From JACVRW01 sp963814095 (GTDB taxonomy: Bacteria; Actinomycetota; Thermoleophilia; Solirubrobacterales; Thermoleophilaceae), in assembly GCA_963814095.1 (NCBI GenBank), contig CAWFBT010000010.1:1-64000 (forward strand): a stretch of 64,000 bases of DNA. The letters are read 5' to 3'. The position numbers and the translations under genes are program-made. Shown here piece after piece: positions 35,595-44,513 of this stretch. Positions within the stretch are counted from its first letter, which is position 1; each line of letters opens with the position of its first letter. The notes beneath the pieces were generated by a model. The model was not told where the DNA came from, did not search any database, and saw nothing but the letters and a program-made list of their open reading frames with translations.

Positions 35595-37634
35595 ATGCCA
35601 AGCGAGAATCGGACCACCGCGAACGCCCCTGCCGCGGCAGCCCTGATCGCCGCCGCGCTCCTGCCCGCGCTCCTCACGATCTACTTCTCGTTCCAGAGCG
35701 GCGGCTATTTCCCGGGCGCGCCGGCGCTGGTGGCGGCGCAGCTCGCGCTCCTGGTCGCGCTGCGCATCGCGATCGGCCGGCGGCCGCTCGAGGGCGTGAG
35801 CGCCGGCGTGCTGGTCGCCATCGTCGCGCTCAGCTGCTTCGCGGCGTGGGTGCTCGCGTCAACGGAATGGTCGGATTCGCCGGCGCGGGCGGTTCCCGAG
35901 TACGTCCGCGTGCTCGCCTACCTGCTCGCGCTCGCGCTCTTCGGGAGTCTCCCGTTCTCGGCGCGCCGGGTGCGCTGGATGGCGTATGCGCTCGCCGCCG
36001 GGAGCTTCGGAGTGTGCGCGGTGGCGTTCCTGTCGCGCACGATGCCGGACCTGATCAGCGGCATCGGCGAGCTGCAGCCGAGCCGCCTCTCGTACCCGCT
36101 CGACTATTGGAACACGCTCGGCCTGCTCGCCGGGCTCGGCGTGATCCTCTGCGGGCACCTCGCCTGTGCCTCGCGCGACCACTGGACGGCTCGCGTGGCA
36201 GGCGCGGCGGCCGTCCCGCTCCTCACAGCCACGCTCTATTACACGTTCTCGCGCGGCGCGACCTGGGCGACGCTCGCCGGGGTCGCGGTGTACGTCGTCG
36301 TGGGCCGGCCGCGCGGCCTCCTCGCGGGCGCGCTCGCCACGGTGCCGCCGACGATCGTCACGCTGATGGCGATCAACCCGGCGAGCGAGCTGACGTCGAA
36401 GCCGAGGTTCGCGCCCGACACGATCGCCACGGGCCACAGGACCGCGCTCATCGTGCTCGGTTGCATGCTGGCGGCCGGCGCCATTCGCGCCGTGACGCTG
36501 CGTCTCGACTCCGGGTTCGAGCGCTTCAGCATGCCGTCGCACCTGCGCCGGACCGCGCTGATCGGCGCGGGCGTCGCGACCGTCGTCGTCGCCCTCGCGG
36601 CGTCGGCCGCCCTGCACGTCCCCGACGTGGTCGCGGACAAGTACCGGGACTTCAACTCCGACGACGCACGGGTCGGTGACTCCGGCTCGTCGCGCCTGCT
36701 CAGCGGCAGCGACAACGGCCGCCGCGACCACTGGGAGGTCTCCGTCGCCGCGCTCGAGCGCGAGCCGCTCCGCGGTGACGGCGCGGGCAGCTACGAGGCC
36801 GATTGGACACGAGACCGAGAGTCGGCGCTCGACATCCACGACGGGCATTCGCTCTACCTGGAGACCCTCGGCGAGCTCGGCATCGTGGGCTTGGCCCTGC
36901 TGCTCGTCTGCCTGGTCGTGCTGCTCGGCGGCTTCGCCGCGCGGGCGCGGGGGCCGAACCGAGCGCTGTTCGCCGCGCTGCTCGGGGCGGGGGTGGCGTG
37001 GGCGCTCGCGTCGGCGGTCGACTGGAACTGGGAGATGCCCGCGGTCACGATCTGGCTGTTCGCCTTCGGTGGCGCGGCGCTCGCGCGATCGCGTCAGGAG
37101 CGCCCTCGTCAGGAGGCGGACCAGCCCGCCGCCCGCGGCGGGATCCGGGTGGGCCAGATCGCGCTGCGCTGCGCGGGCGTGGCCGCCTGCCTGGCGGTCG
37201 CGATCCTGCCTGCGCGGCTCGCCGTCTCCGAGGCCCACTACGAGCGTTCGCTCGACAGCCTCGCGGCCGGGGACTGCGCCGACGCCGCCTCGGAGGCCGA
37301 CGCCGCCGTGGACGCCCTGGGATCACGGGCCGCGCCGTACCACGTGAGGGCATGGTGCGAGCTGCAGGACGCCCGCTACGGCGCCGCGGCGCAGGATCTC
37401 GAGGAGGCACTTCGAAACGATCCGGACAACTGGGCGCTCGTCCAGGCGCTGGCCGTGGCGCGGGCCCGTGCAGGGCTCGACCCGCGGCCCGCGGCGCGTC
37501 GCACTGCGGCGCTGAACCCGCTCGGGGAGCTCTCGGTGGCGACCCGCGACGCCCTCCGCGGTGAGCGCCCAGCCAGGTGGCAGCGGGCGGCGAGCAGCCT
37601 CGAGGTGACGCTTCCGGAGTCCGGCGATCGCTGA
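35595..37634 (+). CDS. O-antigen ligase family protein (Wzy_C) with C-terminal TPR-like region
   Basis: A 679-residue protein with about 12-13 transmembrane helices. SYPLDYWNTLGLLAGLGVIL and the late GDGAGSYEADWTRD/DIHDGHSLYLETLGELGIVG segments are typical of Wzy_C O-antigen ligase/polymerase proteins, where the long periplasmic loop before the last helices does catalysis. Residues ~555-650 form helical hairpins (ERSLDSLAAGDCADAASEAD, DARYGAAAQDLEEALRNDPD) resembling TPRs. It transfers lipid-linked glycan to an acceptor or polymerises it outside the membrane. It is intact, unlike the second copy at 17417. Confidence 0.85.
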   Translation: MPSENRTTANAPAAAALIAAALLPALLTIYFSFQSGGYFPGAPALVAAQLALLVALRIAIGRRPLEGVSAGVLVAIVALSCFAAWVLASTEWSDSPARAVPEYVRVLAYLLALALFGSLPFSARRVRWMAYALAAGSFGVCAVAFLSRTMPDLISGIGELQPSRLSYPLDYWNTLGLLAGLGVILCGHLACASRDHWTARVAGAAAVPLLTATLYYTFSRGATWATLAGVAVYVVVGRPRGLLAGALATVPPTIVTLMAINPASELTSKPRFAPDTIATGHRTALIVLGCMLAAGAIRAVTLRLDSGFERFSMPSHLRRTALIGAGVATVVVALAASAALHVPDVVADKYRDFNSDDARVGDSGSSRLLSGSDNGRRDHWEVSVAALEREPLRGDGAGSYEADWTRDRESALDIHDGHSLYLETLGELGIVGLALLLVCLVVLLGGFAARARGPNRALFAALLGAGVAWALASAVDWNWEMPAVTIWLFAFGGAALARSRQERPRQEADQPAARGGIRVGQIALRCAGVAACLAVAILPARLAVSEAHYERSLDSLAAGDCADAASEADAAVDALGSRAAPYHVRAWCELQDARYGAAAQDLEEALRNDPDNWALVQALAVARARAGLDPRPAARRTAALNPLGELSVATRDALRGERPARWQRAASSLEVTLPESGDR

Positions 37635-37680
37635 GGCTGAAAAAGGGTTGAACCGCCTGGATCCCCCACGTTTTCAGGGC

Positions 37681-37686
37681 TACATT
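37681..37686 (+). promoter_or_regulatory. -10 box of a leaderless promoter for a small secreted protein
   Basis: TACATT, six bases (CGACTC), GTG 37693. Confidence 0.5.
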
Positions 37687-37692
37687 CGACTC

Positions 37693-37953
37693 GTGGGACC
37701 AGTTTCCAAGATCGTCGCCGTGTGCCTGTCGGCGGTCGTCCTTGCGGGCGGCATCGTGCTGAGCGCAGCGGCACGCGGCGGCCACTCGGGCGGTGACTCG
37801 GGCAACCATCAGTACGGCAGCAAGCCGGCCTGCAAGCAGCACAAGGAGGGCAAGCGCGGCAAGAAGAGCGCGCATAGCTCCCGCTACGGCTACGCCACGG
37901 ACTGCCCGAAGTACAAGCCCCACCACAAGAAGAACCCGCGCTACGCGCGCTGA
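37693..37953 (+). CDS. Small secreted basic protein, unknown function
   Basis: An 86-residue protein. The signal peptide or single anchor is VSKIVAVCLSAVVLAGGIVL, followed by a glycine/serine stretch and a lysine/histidine-rich region (KQHKEGKRGKKSAHSS, KPHHKKNPRYAR) with two cysteines (KPACKQ, ATDCPK) that could form a disulfide. No family was recognised. The charge suggests binding to acidic polysaccharide or DNA. GTG 37693 is chosen for the TACATT box six bases upstream; an in-frame start at 37648 would put 15 residues before the signal peptide. Confidence 0.6.
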   Translation: MGPVSKIVAVCLSAVVLAGGIVLSAAARGGHSGGDSGNHQYGSKPACKQHKEGKRGKKSAHSSRYGYATDCPKYKPHHKKNPRYAR

Positions 37954-38023
37954 CGCGTAGCGCCCGGACTGCATTCGTACGACCCGCGGAAAGCCCGGGC
38001 CACCCCGGCCGTTGACACATCGA

Positions 38024-38209
38024 ATGGCCTGCACCCACGACACCTACCGGACGTTCGACTCGCACTACGACTTCCGGCGCGGCGTGCTCGTCTACTACTG
38101 GCGCTGTGAGAGCTGCCAGGCGCGCCTCGAGGAGGCCACGAGGCTCGACTACCGGCCGAGCTTCGATCCGGGCGGGAACGACAAGTTCCGCGTCCAGACG
38201 GCGAGCTGA
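38024..38209 (+). CDS. Small zinc-ribbon-like protein
   Basis: A 61-residue protein with MACTHDTYRTF near the N-terminus and YYWRCESCQARLEEA in the middle. The Cys3/His5 and Cys-x2-Cys pairs could bind one zinc. Bases preceding ATG 38024 (GTTGACACATCGA) contain no clear ribosome site; a start at 38012 is possible. No family recognised. It converges on the metallo-hydrolase gene. Confidence 0.5.
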   Translation: MACTHDTYRTFDSHYDFRRGVLVYYWRCESCQARLEEATRLDYRPSFDPGGNDKFRVQTAS

Positions 38210-38215
38210 GCGGCC

Positions 38216-39223
38216 TCAGGCCGCTTCGAAGACGCTCACGCCGTCCCGATCGACCTCACGCACCGCTCCTGCATTCGTCAGCACGTCCACGTGTCCGAGG
38301 ATCTCGGAGAGCGTCAGATAGGCCTGCGTGACCGCGATGTTGCCCCACAGCGCCTGCGCCAGCTCGTGCGCGGAGCGCGGCCGCTCGGCGATCAGGCGCT
38401 CGATCTTGGCCGCCCGGCGCTCGTGCAGCGAGAAGCGCTCGTCGATCAGCGCGCGATGGTCCGCGATCGGGTCACCGTGGCCGGGCAGCACCAGGTCGAG
38501 GTCCATCTCGCGGGTCGTACTCATCGAGTCGAGATAGATGACGAGCGACTGCGGGCGCTCGCCCGAGCCGTCCAGCGGGCGGGTCATCAACGGGTTCGAG
38601 GAGATATGCGGCAGCAGGTGATCGCCCGCGATCAACATCCTGCGCTCGCGGTCGTGAAAAAGCGTGTCGCTCGGGCTGTGACCGGGCCGGTGATGGACCT
38701 CGAGCACGCGGTCGCGGAAGCGCATCTCGTCGCCGTCACTCAAGACGCGCGTGATCTCGGCGGGCGCTCCCCAGGCTCGGTACGCCCGCGTGACGGAGCG
38801 CAGGGCGCTGGCCACGTCCGGGGGGATGCCGTGGCGCAGCATCATGTCGTAGGCGAAGTCGTCGTCTGCCTGGGCCTCGCTCGAGTAGTTCTCGACGAAC
38901 GGCACCGCCACGTCGAGCGCCGCGACCTCCGCGCCGGCATGGCGTGCGACGAGCGACACGAGGCCCAGGTGGTCGATGTGCTGGTGGGTCAGGATCACGA
39001 GCTCGATGTCCTCGAGCCGGTGACCGAGCTCGGCGATTCCACGCTGCAGGACGTCGAACGATGTCCCGGAGTTCGGCCCCGCGTCCACGAGCGTCAGCGG
39101 GTCGTCCTCGATCAGGTACACGTTGACCCGGCCGACCGCGAACGGGGTCGGGATCGCGAGGCGGTGGATGCCCACCTCGGCGGCCGGGGCGAAGGGATCG
39201 TCAGGTGTCGTGCGAGCATCCAT
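38216..39223 (-). CDS. MBL-fold metallo-hydrolase (LACTB2/glyoxalase II-like)
   Basis: A 335-residue protein: NVYLIEDDPLTLVDAG, metal-binding LTHQHIDHLG, HRPGHSPSD, AGDHLLPH and VLPGHGDPI give the complete set of zinc ligands of the metallo-beta-lactamase superfamily. The last ~80 residues (HELAQALWGNIAVTQAYLTL, LGHVDVLTNAGAVREV) form the winged-helix-like tail found in LACTB2-type proteins. The substrate is unknown; thioester or RNA hydrolysis are family options. ATG 39223 is used. TAGTGT ten bases upstream may be its -10. Confidence 0.82.
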   Translation of the reverse strand: MDARTTPDDPFAPAAEVGIHRLAIPTPFAVGRVNVYLIEDDPLTLVDAGPNSGTSFDVLQRGIAELGHRLEDIELVILTHQHIDHLGLVSLVARHAGAEVAALDVAVPFVENYSSEAQADDDFAYDMMLRHGIPPDVASALRSVTRAYRAWGAPAEITRVLSDGDEMRFRDRVLEVHHRPGHSPSDTLFHDRERRMLIAGDHLLPHISSNPLMTRPLDGSGERPQSLVIYLDSMSTTREMDLDLVLPGHGDPIADHRALIDERFSLHERRAAKIERLIAERPRSAHELAQALWGNIAVTQAYLTLSEILGHVDVLTNAGAVREVDRDGVSVFEAA

Positions 39224-39281
39224 CGCCGTTTCGACACTAGCGCGCAAGTAGGGCCACCTTTCATCCGTTCTTCATACGGAC

Positions 39282-40553
39282 GTGGTCCACGGGTTCTCCA
39301 GAGCTGTGCCGATCTCAGGGCTGTTGACGCTCGTGCTGACGCTTGCCGCGGCAGCACCGTCGGCGGCGCAGCCGAGCGCCGACTTCACGGTGCCGAGCCT
39401 CGTTGTGGCGGGCGTGCCGGTGAGCTTCAGCTCGACCTCAGTGCCGTCCGAGGGCGACACGATCAGCACCACCGTCTGGTCCTTCGCCGACGGAACCGCG
39501 GCCGGCCAGACAGTCGAGCACACCTTCGGCTCTCCGGGCATCGCGACGGTCACGCTGACCGTAACCGACGGCACCGGTCCGGCAGAGATCAGCAAGCCGG
39601 TGACCGTGCTGCCGCCGCCCGTCGCCTCGTTCATCTTCACGCCCGTGCCCCCGGTGGCGGGGCGCCCGGCGAGCTTCGCCTCGACGGCGAGCGCGGTGCC
39701 CGGCTACTCGATCAGCTCGTTCGACTGGGACTTCGACGCGAACGGGCTCTTCGACGCGAGCGGAGAGAACGTGCAGCACACCTTCCCGAGCGGCGGAGAG
39801 CATGTCGTGCGGCTGCGAGTTCTGGACGGCAGCGGCGTGAGCGCGGAGCTGACGCGGCGCATCAGGGTCAACGCGCCACCCGGGGTCTCCTTCACGGTGT
39901 CACCGGGCGAGGTGGTTGCCGGAGAGCAGGTCACGCTCGTCTCGACCTCGGAGGACGCCGAGGGACCGCTCGTCGAGCAGGCCTGGGACCTGGACGGCGA
40001 CGGCGACTTCGACGACGCGTCGGGCAGCTCGGTGAGCGGGATGTTCACGAGCGCCGGCCGTCACTCGGTCGCGCTGCGGGTGACTGACGCCGACGGAGCG
40101 AGCAGCACCCGGGCCCGCGCGATCACCGTCCGCGCCCCCGACCGCCCGAGCACCGGGACCGGCGCCGGTCCGGACGTGACCCCGCAGGCGCCCTTCATGA
40201 AGCTGATGACTCCCTTCCCGGTGGTGCGGCTCGCCGGCGAGGTTGTGCGCAACGGGGCCCGCGTGCAGACGCTCAGCGTGCGCGCGCCCGCCGGCGCACA
40301 GGTCGTCGTCCGCTGCCGCGGCGCCCGCTGCCCGGACGACCGTCTCACGAAGCTGAGCGCGCGCAAGCCCGTCCGCTTCCGCTCGCTCGAGCGCTTCCTG
40401 CCGGCGGGCACGAGCCTCTCCGTGCTCGTCCGGCGCGGCGACCAGATCGGCAAGTACACGCGCTTCCAGATCCGGCGCGGGCGGGTGCCCAAGCGCACCG
40501 ACGGCTGCCTCTATCCCCGCGCAGCGGCAGGAGTGAGATGCCCGGCCGACTGA
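39282..40553 (+). CDS. Secreted protein with three PKD-like domains
   Basis: A 423-residue protein. A signal peptide (VPISGLLTLVLTLAAAAPSA) precedes three PKD-type beta-sandwiches: residues ~33-110 (TTVWSFADGTAAGQTVEHTF), ~112-200 (SSFDWDFDANGLFDASGENV) and ~203-285 (AWDLDGDGDFDDASGSS). The C-terminal ~130 residues have a cysteine pair (RCRGARCPDD) and basic sequence, a form common in surface proteins of this group. Likely extracellular and adhesive; no enzyme motif. GTG 39282. Its end overlaps the start of the next gene by 16 bases. Confidence 0.75.
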   Translation: MVHGFSRAVPISGLLTLVLTLAAAAPSAAQPSADFTVPSLVVAGVPVSFSSTSVPSEGDTISTTVWSFADGTAAGQTVEHTFGSPGIATVTLTVTDGTGPAEISKPVTVLPPPVASFIFTPVPPVAGRPASFASTASAVPGYSISSFDWDFDANGLFDASGENVQHTFPSGGEHVVRLRVLDGSGVSAELTRRIRVNAPPGVSFTVSPGEVVAGEQVTLVSTSEDAEGPLVEQAWDLDGDGDFDDASGSSVSGMFTSAGRHSVALRVTDADGASSTRARAITVRAPDRPSTGTGAGPDVTPQAPFMKLMTPFPVVRLAGEVVRNGARVQTLSVRAPAGAQVVVRCRGARCPDDRLTKLSARKPVRFRSLERFLPAGTSLSVLVRRGDQIGKYTRFQIRRGRVPKRTDGCLYPRAAAGVRCPAD

Positions 40554-40961
40554 GAAAAGCCGCGATCGGAAGCGCCTGCGTGCTGGCGCTCGGGCTCTCC
40601 TTCGTGGTCGCCCGCGCGGGCGGCGAGCCGCAGGCGGACGATCCGGTCGTGCCCGTTATCCCCGCGACGAAGCCGGCGGCTGAGACGACGACCTCCCAGC
40701 TCGGCCAAGCGCACGGCCTGCCGGCGCTCGCGCCCGCGCGCCCGAAGCCGCGCCAAGCGCCGGGCCGCGACGCCCAAGGCTTCTGCGGCGCCGCCCCCGG
40801 CGCCCGCAGCGCCCGCACCGGCCGCGCCGGCGCCCCCGTCCCAGCCGGCCTACACACCGCCACCGGTCCCCGTGACGCCGGCGCAGCCGCGGCCGGCTCC
40901 GCCGCCCACGCCCCCGCAGCCCGATCCGTCGCCCCCCGTCTACTTCGACGACTCCGGCTGA
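40538..40961 (+). CDS. Proline-rich membrane-anchored or secreted protein, frameshifted near 40745-40756
   Basis: About 140 residues when one extra base is removed. ATG 40538 opens with RKAAIGSACVLALGLSFVVA, a signal anchor, then an acidic and proline-rich stretch. After PARPKP the meaningful frame becomes KRRAATPKASAAPPPAPAAP, then a run of PAQPRPAPPPTPPQPDP ending with VYFDDSG and TGA 40959-40961, which overlaps the ATG of the next gene. Without correction the frame runs on into that gene. A low-complexity periplasmic spacer is likely. Confidence 0.55.
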
Positions 40962-42892
40962 TGTCTGACGCCCGCGCGGAGAAGCTCGCTCACGCCATCC
41001 GCGCGCGGGTGTCGATCAACCAGCCCAGCCTGGTGCCGGCCCGCGTGGTGAGGGATGGCGCCGGACGGCTGCGCATCCAGCTGCAGCGCCTGGACGACCC
41101 GACGCTCGCCGAGCTGCTCGCCGCCGGGGAGGTCTCGCGCAAGGACGGCGTGCGGATCGTCTACAGCGTCGCGGCGGCGGTCGAGGCGTTGCGCCGCGCC
41201 GGGCTCGTCGCACGTGACCTGAGGCCGGGGCGCATCCACTTCAGCGCTGAGCGCGGCGCGGTCCTCGCCGACACGGGCGTGCCGCTCGAGCTGATGCCGC
41301 GGACACTCCGCCCGGGCGATCCCGAGGCCGCCTTCCGCTCACCGGAGGAGCGCGCGGGTAAGCCGATCGGCGCGCGCAGCAACGTGTACTCGCTCGGCGT
41401 GCTGCTGCGTGCGGTGCTCGACCGGCCGGTCAGCTCGGGGCTGCCCAAACAGGTCGAGATGGTGATCGCGCGGGCCACCGCGACCGATCCCGAGCGGCGC
41501 TACGCGGGGCCCAGGGACTTCATCATCGCCGCGGTCAAGGCCCTCGGGCTGCAGATCCGCCAGCGCCCCGGCGGCGGCACCGAGTTCGTCCGCGTGCCGC
41601 CGGAGGCTCCGGCCGCGGCGCAGCCGCAGCCGCCCAAGCCACCCAGGCCGGTCCAGCGGCGGAAGGCTCCGAGCGCGTCGGGGCCGCCGCACCCCGAGCC
41701 CGCGCCGGAGCCGGCCCGTTCGCGCAAGCCCGCGCCGAAGCCGGCGCCCGCGCGCACAGCCCGCGCCGGAGCCGGCCCGTTCGCGCAAGCCCGCGCCGGA
41801 GCCGCGCCCGCGCGCAAGCCCGCGCCGGAGCCGGCCCGTTCGCGCAAGCCCGCCTTCAGCCTCCCGAGCCTGCCGAGGCCCAGCCTGCCCCGGCCATCGC
41901 TTCGCCTTCCATCGATCCCGCGCCCGCACCTTCGCCTGCCCGCCGTGCCGCGGCCGCAGATCCCCAGGCCGCGGAAGCCGCAGCTCCGCATGCCCGCGCT
42001 GATCGGTCCGCGAGTGCGCTCGCAGCCGAGCGTGCGCGCCCTCGGGGTCGTCGTGGGGCTGGCGGCCTGCGTGATCGGCGGCCTGCTGCTCGCCAAGCTG
42101 GTTGAGGAGAAGGACGGCGCCACACAGCTCTCCAGCGGTGCGCTGTCCGTGCAGCTGCCCGACGGCTGGGGCGGCACGATGGTCGACCGCGAGCCGTCGA
42201 TCGCGCTCTCCGCGCCCGTCGCAGCCGCGCCGCTCGGTGAGAGCGGCACGGGCCTGGTGGCGGGCAGGGTCGAGGACGCGGACGAGCTCGACAAGCGGTT
42301 GAGCGCAGAGGCGACGCAGCGCACGGAGGTCAGCCTCGGCAGGCTCGAGGCGTGGCGCTACTCGGGCCTCGAGCCGGAACCGGGGCTCGCGGCTGTCGCG
42401 TTCCTGGCGCCGACGAGCGACGGCTCGCTGCTCGTGATCTGCCACGCGCGCCGGCGGGTCGCTCCGGATCGCCTGCGCGAGTGCGAGGCGATCGCCTCGA
42501 CGATCGCCCTGCGGGGCGCGCGCCCGGCGACGCTCGCCAGCGTGGGGGAGGGCACGCGGGCGGTGACCGACGTGATGGACAAGCTCCGCGCGGAGCGCCG
42601 GATCGGCCGCCGCGAGCTGGCCGGGGCCCGGCGCGCGCCCGACCAGGCCCGTGCTGCGCGTGAGCTCGAGGCAAGCTATCGCGACGCCGCGGACAGCATC
42701 GAGAGCTCGCCGGCGATCGAGGGGGAGGCCGATTCGCTCATGGAGTCGCTGCGCGCGGCGGCGGGCGCGTACGCGGACCTTGCCGCCGCAGCCACGCACG
42801 GCGACCGCTCGCGCTACCGCGAGGCAAGCCGGCTGATCGGGGAGCGCGAGGCGGCCGTCGAGCGCGGCGCCGCCGAGCCGCTCAGCGCCTGA
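40961..42892 (+). CDS. Membrane-anchored pseudokinase-like protein (degenerate Ser/Thr kinase, repetitive Pro/Arg linker, one TM)
   Basis: A 643-residue protein. Residues ~1-200 resemble the C-lobe of a PknB-type kinase but lack catalytic residues: the HRD loop is ARDLRPGRIHF (84-94), DFG is DTG (104-106), APE is SPEE (127-130) and the subdomain IX Asp is Asn141 (SNVYSLGVLL). The glycine-rich loop and VAIK lysine are absent, so it should not phosphorylate. A Pro/Arg/Ala-rich linker with repeated PEPARSRKPAP-type units (41700-41850) and RPSLPRPSLRLPSIPRP follows, then a helix (GVVVGLAACVIGGLLLA, ~residues 360-378) and an external ~260-residue domain. The ATG overlaps the previous stop (TGATG). 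A scaffold or peptidoglycan/glycan sensor is a reasonable guess. Confidence 0.65.
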   Translation: MSDARAEKLAHAIRARVSINQPSLVPARVVRDGAGRLRIQLQRLDDPTLAELLAAGEVSRKDGVRIVYSVAAAVEALRRAGLVARDLRPGRIHFSAERGAVLADTGVPLELMPRTLRPGDPEAAFRSPEERAGKPIGARSNVYSLGVLLRAVLDRPVSSGLPKQVEMVIARATATDPERRYAGPRDFIIAAVKALGLQIRQRPGGGTEFVRVPPEAPAAAQPQPPKPPRPVQRRKAPSASGPPHPEPAPEPARSRKPAPKPAPARTARAGAGPFAQARAGAAPARKPAPEPARSRKPAFSLPSLPRPSLPRPSLRLPSIPRPHLRLPAVPRPQIPRPRKPQLRMPALIGPRVRSQPSVRALGVVVGLAACVIGGLLLAKLVEEKDGATQLSSGALSVQLPDGWGGTMVDREPSIALSAPVAAAPLGESGTGLVAGRVEDADELDKRLSAEATQRTEVSLGRLEAWRYSGLEPEPGLAAVAFLAPTSDGSLLVICHARRRVAPDRLRECEAIASTIALRGARPATLASVGEGTRAVTDVMDKLRAERRIGRRELAGARRAPDQARAARELEASYRDAADSIESSPAIEGEADSLMESLRAAAGAYADLAAAATHGDRSRYREASRLIGEREAAVERGAAEPLSA

Positions 42893-43879
42893 CGCTCGAG
42901 CGCAGCGCGCGCACGGCGATCACGGCCAGCAGGCCCAGCGCACCCACCAGCATCAGCGCGCCGAGCAGCGACCCGCGCGCCTCCTCCGCCCCGAGCGCAA
43001 GCGGCGTGGCGAACCCCTCGCTGTCGTCGCCCCCAGCTCCCGAGCCGCCCGACGCCCGCTCGCCGCGCACGGCGATCTCGGCGTCGCCGGGCGCCACGGA
43101 GCCCGCGCGCGAGAGCGCCGGCACGGCACGAAGCTCGCCGGCGTCGCCGTACGCAATCGCGGGACCGGTCGAGCCCGGCGCGCCTGCGCCGCAGCCGCCC
43201 GCCCGTGCGTCGTGCACGATTCCGCGCAGCGCCCTGCCGCGCAGCGCCGCGTACTCGCCGCGCGAGAGCGCGAGCGCGCTCGCCACCGCGCGATCCGGGT
43301 GGGCCGCGGCGGCGCCCACGCCGTAGCGCAGGACGAGCAGCCGCTCCTGCCTCGCGGGAAGGCCTGTCACGCAGGCGCTCAGGGCCCTGACGAGCCGGTG
43401 CCGCGACCGGAAGCGTGTGCCGAGCACGCCGCGCCCGCCGCGGACCGCCGCCGCGCGCGCGACACGTCCGCCGCGCGCCGGGGAAGCGCTCGGCGTGCCG
43501 GCAGCGGCGACGGCCCCGGTGGGCGCCTGGCCAGAGGAGGGGTGGGGGCGGTGGCGGTGCCGGCCGGCCGGTCCGGAGCGGCGGGCGCGGGCGCCGAGTC
43601 GACCACCGGCGCTGCCGGGCGAGGCAGGGACGGCGCCGGCGCCTGTACCTGCGGCGGCGACGGCAGCGGCGCGTCCACGCGCACGCCGGGCACCGTGACC
43701 GGCGGGGTGGATACCGGAGGGGTCGAGACCTGCGGCAGCGGCGCCGGCAGCGCCACGGGCGGCACGGAAACCGACGGCACCCGCACGGGCGGGACGTCGA
43801 GGAGCTGCGCAGACACGGTCGCGGGAGCTGCTCCCGCGACCACCAAGACGGCTATCGAGACTCTGAACGCACCCTGCAT
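42882..43879 (-). CDS. Secreted/membrane protein with sigma-region-4-like helical domain, frameshifted within 43440-43560
   Basis: About 332 residues when one missing base is restored. ATG 43879 has GGGAGGT about nine bases upstream and gives a signal peptide (GAFRVSIAVLVVAGAAPATVSA). A long Pro/Val-rich stretch (VPPVRVPSVSVPPVALPAPL) follows. After the frame break comes LVRALSACVTGLPARQERLL then VLRYGVG and SRGEYAALRGRALRGI, which resembles the helix-turn-helix of sigma-70 region 4, then a glycine-rich spacer and a C-terminal helix (GALMLVGALGLLAVIAV). A DNA-binding-like fold behind a signal peptide is odd; the resemblance may be only structural. Its end overlaps the pseudokinase gene by 11 bases. 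Confidence 0.5.
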
Positions 43880-43961
43880 GCGGACCTGACCTCCCAGTTC
43901 AGGTCGAGCCACCGTACCCAGATCGGACCGCGCGTGCGCCGGTTCCGTCAAGATCACGTCG

Positions 43962-44513
43962 GTGAAGCTGATTGTCGCCTGCACGCTGATCGGCGCGCTC
44001 GCCGCGGCGGGCTTCGCGGCGACCCAGGAACGCGACTACCGGGCGCGCTCCTTCGTGATCCAGGTCCCTTCCGACATGGGTGGCGACGGGGGTCTCGAGC
44101 TCGCGCGCAGCGATCGCGTCCTGGAGCGCGCGATCGCCCTCTCCGGCGTAAAGCGCACGACCACCGACTGGATGCGCGAGCACTCGCGCGCGGAGATCAC
44201 ATCGCGGCTCGACCTCGCCTTCACGGTCGAGGCGCCGGACGCGGACACGGCCGCGGCGCTCGCCACCGGCTACGCCAAGGCGTTCCGGCGCGCGATCCCC
44301 GACGACCGCGGGCTGCCCGTGCGCGGGCGCGGGGCGGGGAGCGCCCAGCCGGAGCTCGGGCCGCTCGGCTGGGGAGCGCTCGGCGGGCTGGCGGGGCTCG
44401 GGATCGGCATCGCGCTGACGTTGATCCGCAACGGGATCAGGAGCGGATCAGCGCAAGAACCTCGTCGCGCTTCTCCTGCATGTGCTCCTCCGACCTCACC
44501 GACTCCAGGTTGA
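43962..44513 (+). CDS. Wzz/YveK-like chain-length regulator
   Basis: A 183-residue protein. The first helix (LIVACTLIGALAAAGFAATQ), YRARSFVIQVPSDMGG, a helical periplasmic part and a second helix (LGWGALGGLAGLGIGIALTL) reproduce the small Wzz-domain layout of polysaccharide co-polymerases. GTG 43962 starts MKLIVA. It would be the second chain-length protein of the locus after 18926-19757. The last ~25 codons overlap the converging phosphomannomutase gene by 77 bases, which is unusual; the true end could be earlier if another indel is present. Confidence 0.6.
   Translation: MKLIVACTLIGALAAAGFAATQERDYRARSFVIQVPSDMGGDGGLELARSDRVLERAIALSGVKRTTTDWMREHSRAEITSRLDLAFTVEAPDADTAAALATGYAKAFRRAIPDDRGLPVRGRGAGSAQPELGPLGWGALGGLAGLGIGIALTLIRNGIRSGSAQEPRRASPACAPPTSPTPG

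Noticed and set aside
44437..44513. Treating the Wzz-like gene at 43962 as non-coding because it overlaps manB
   Set aside because: Both helices and the Wzz-like pattern lie before the overlap. Only the last ~25 codons conflict, so the gene was kept with reduced confidence.
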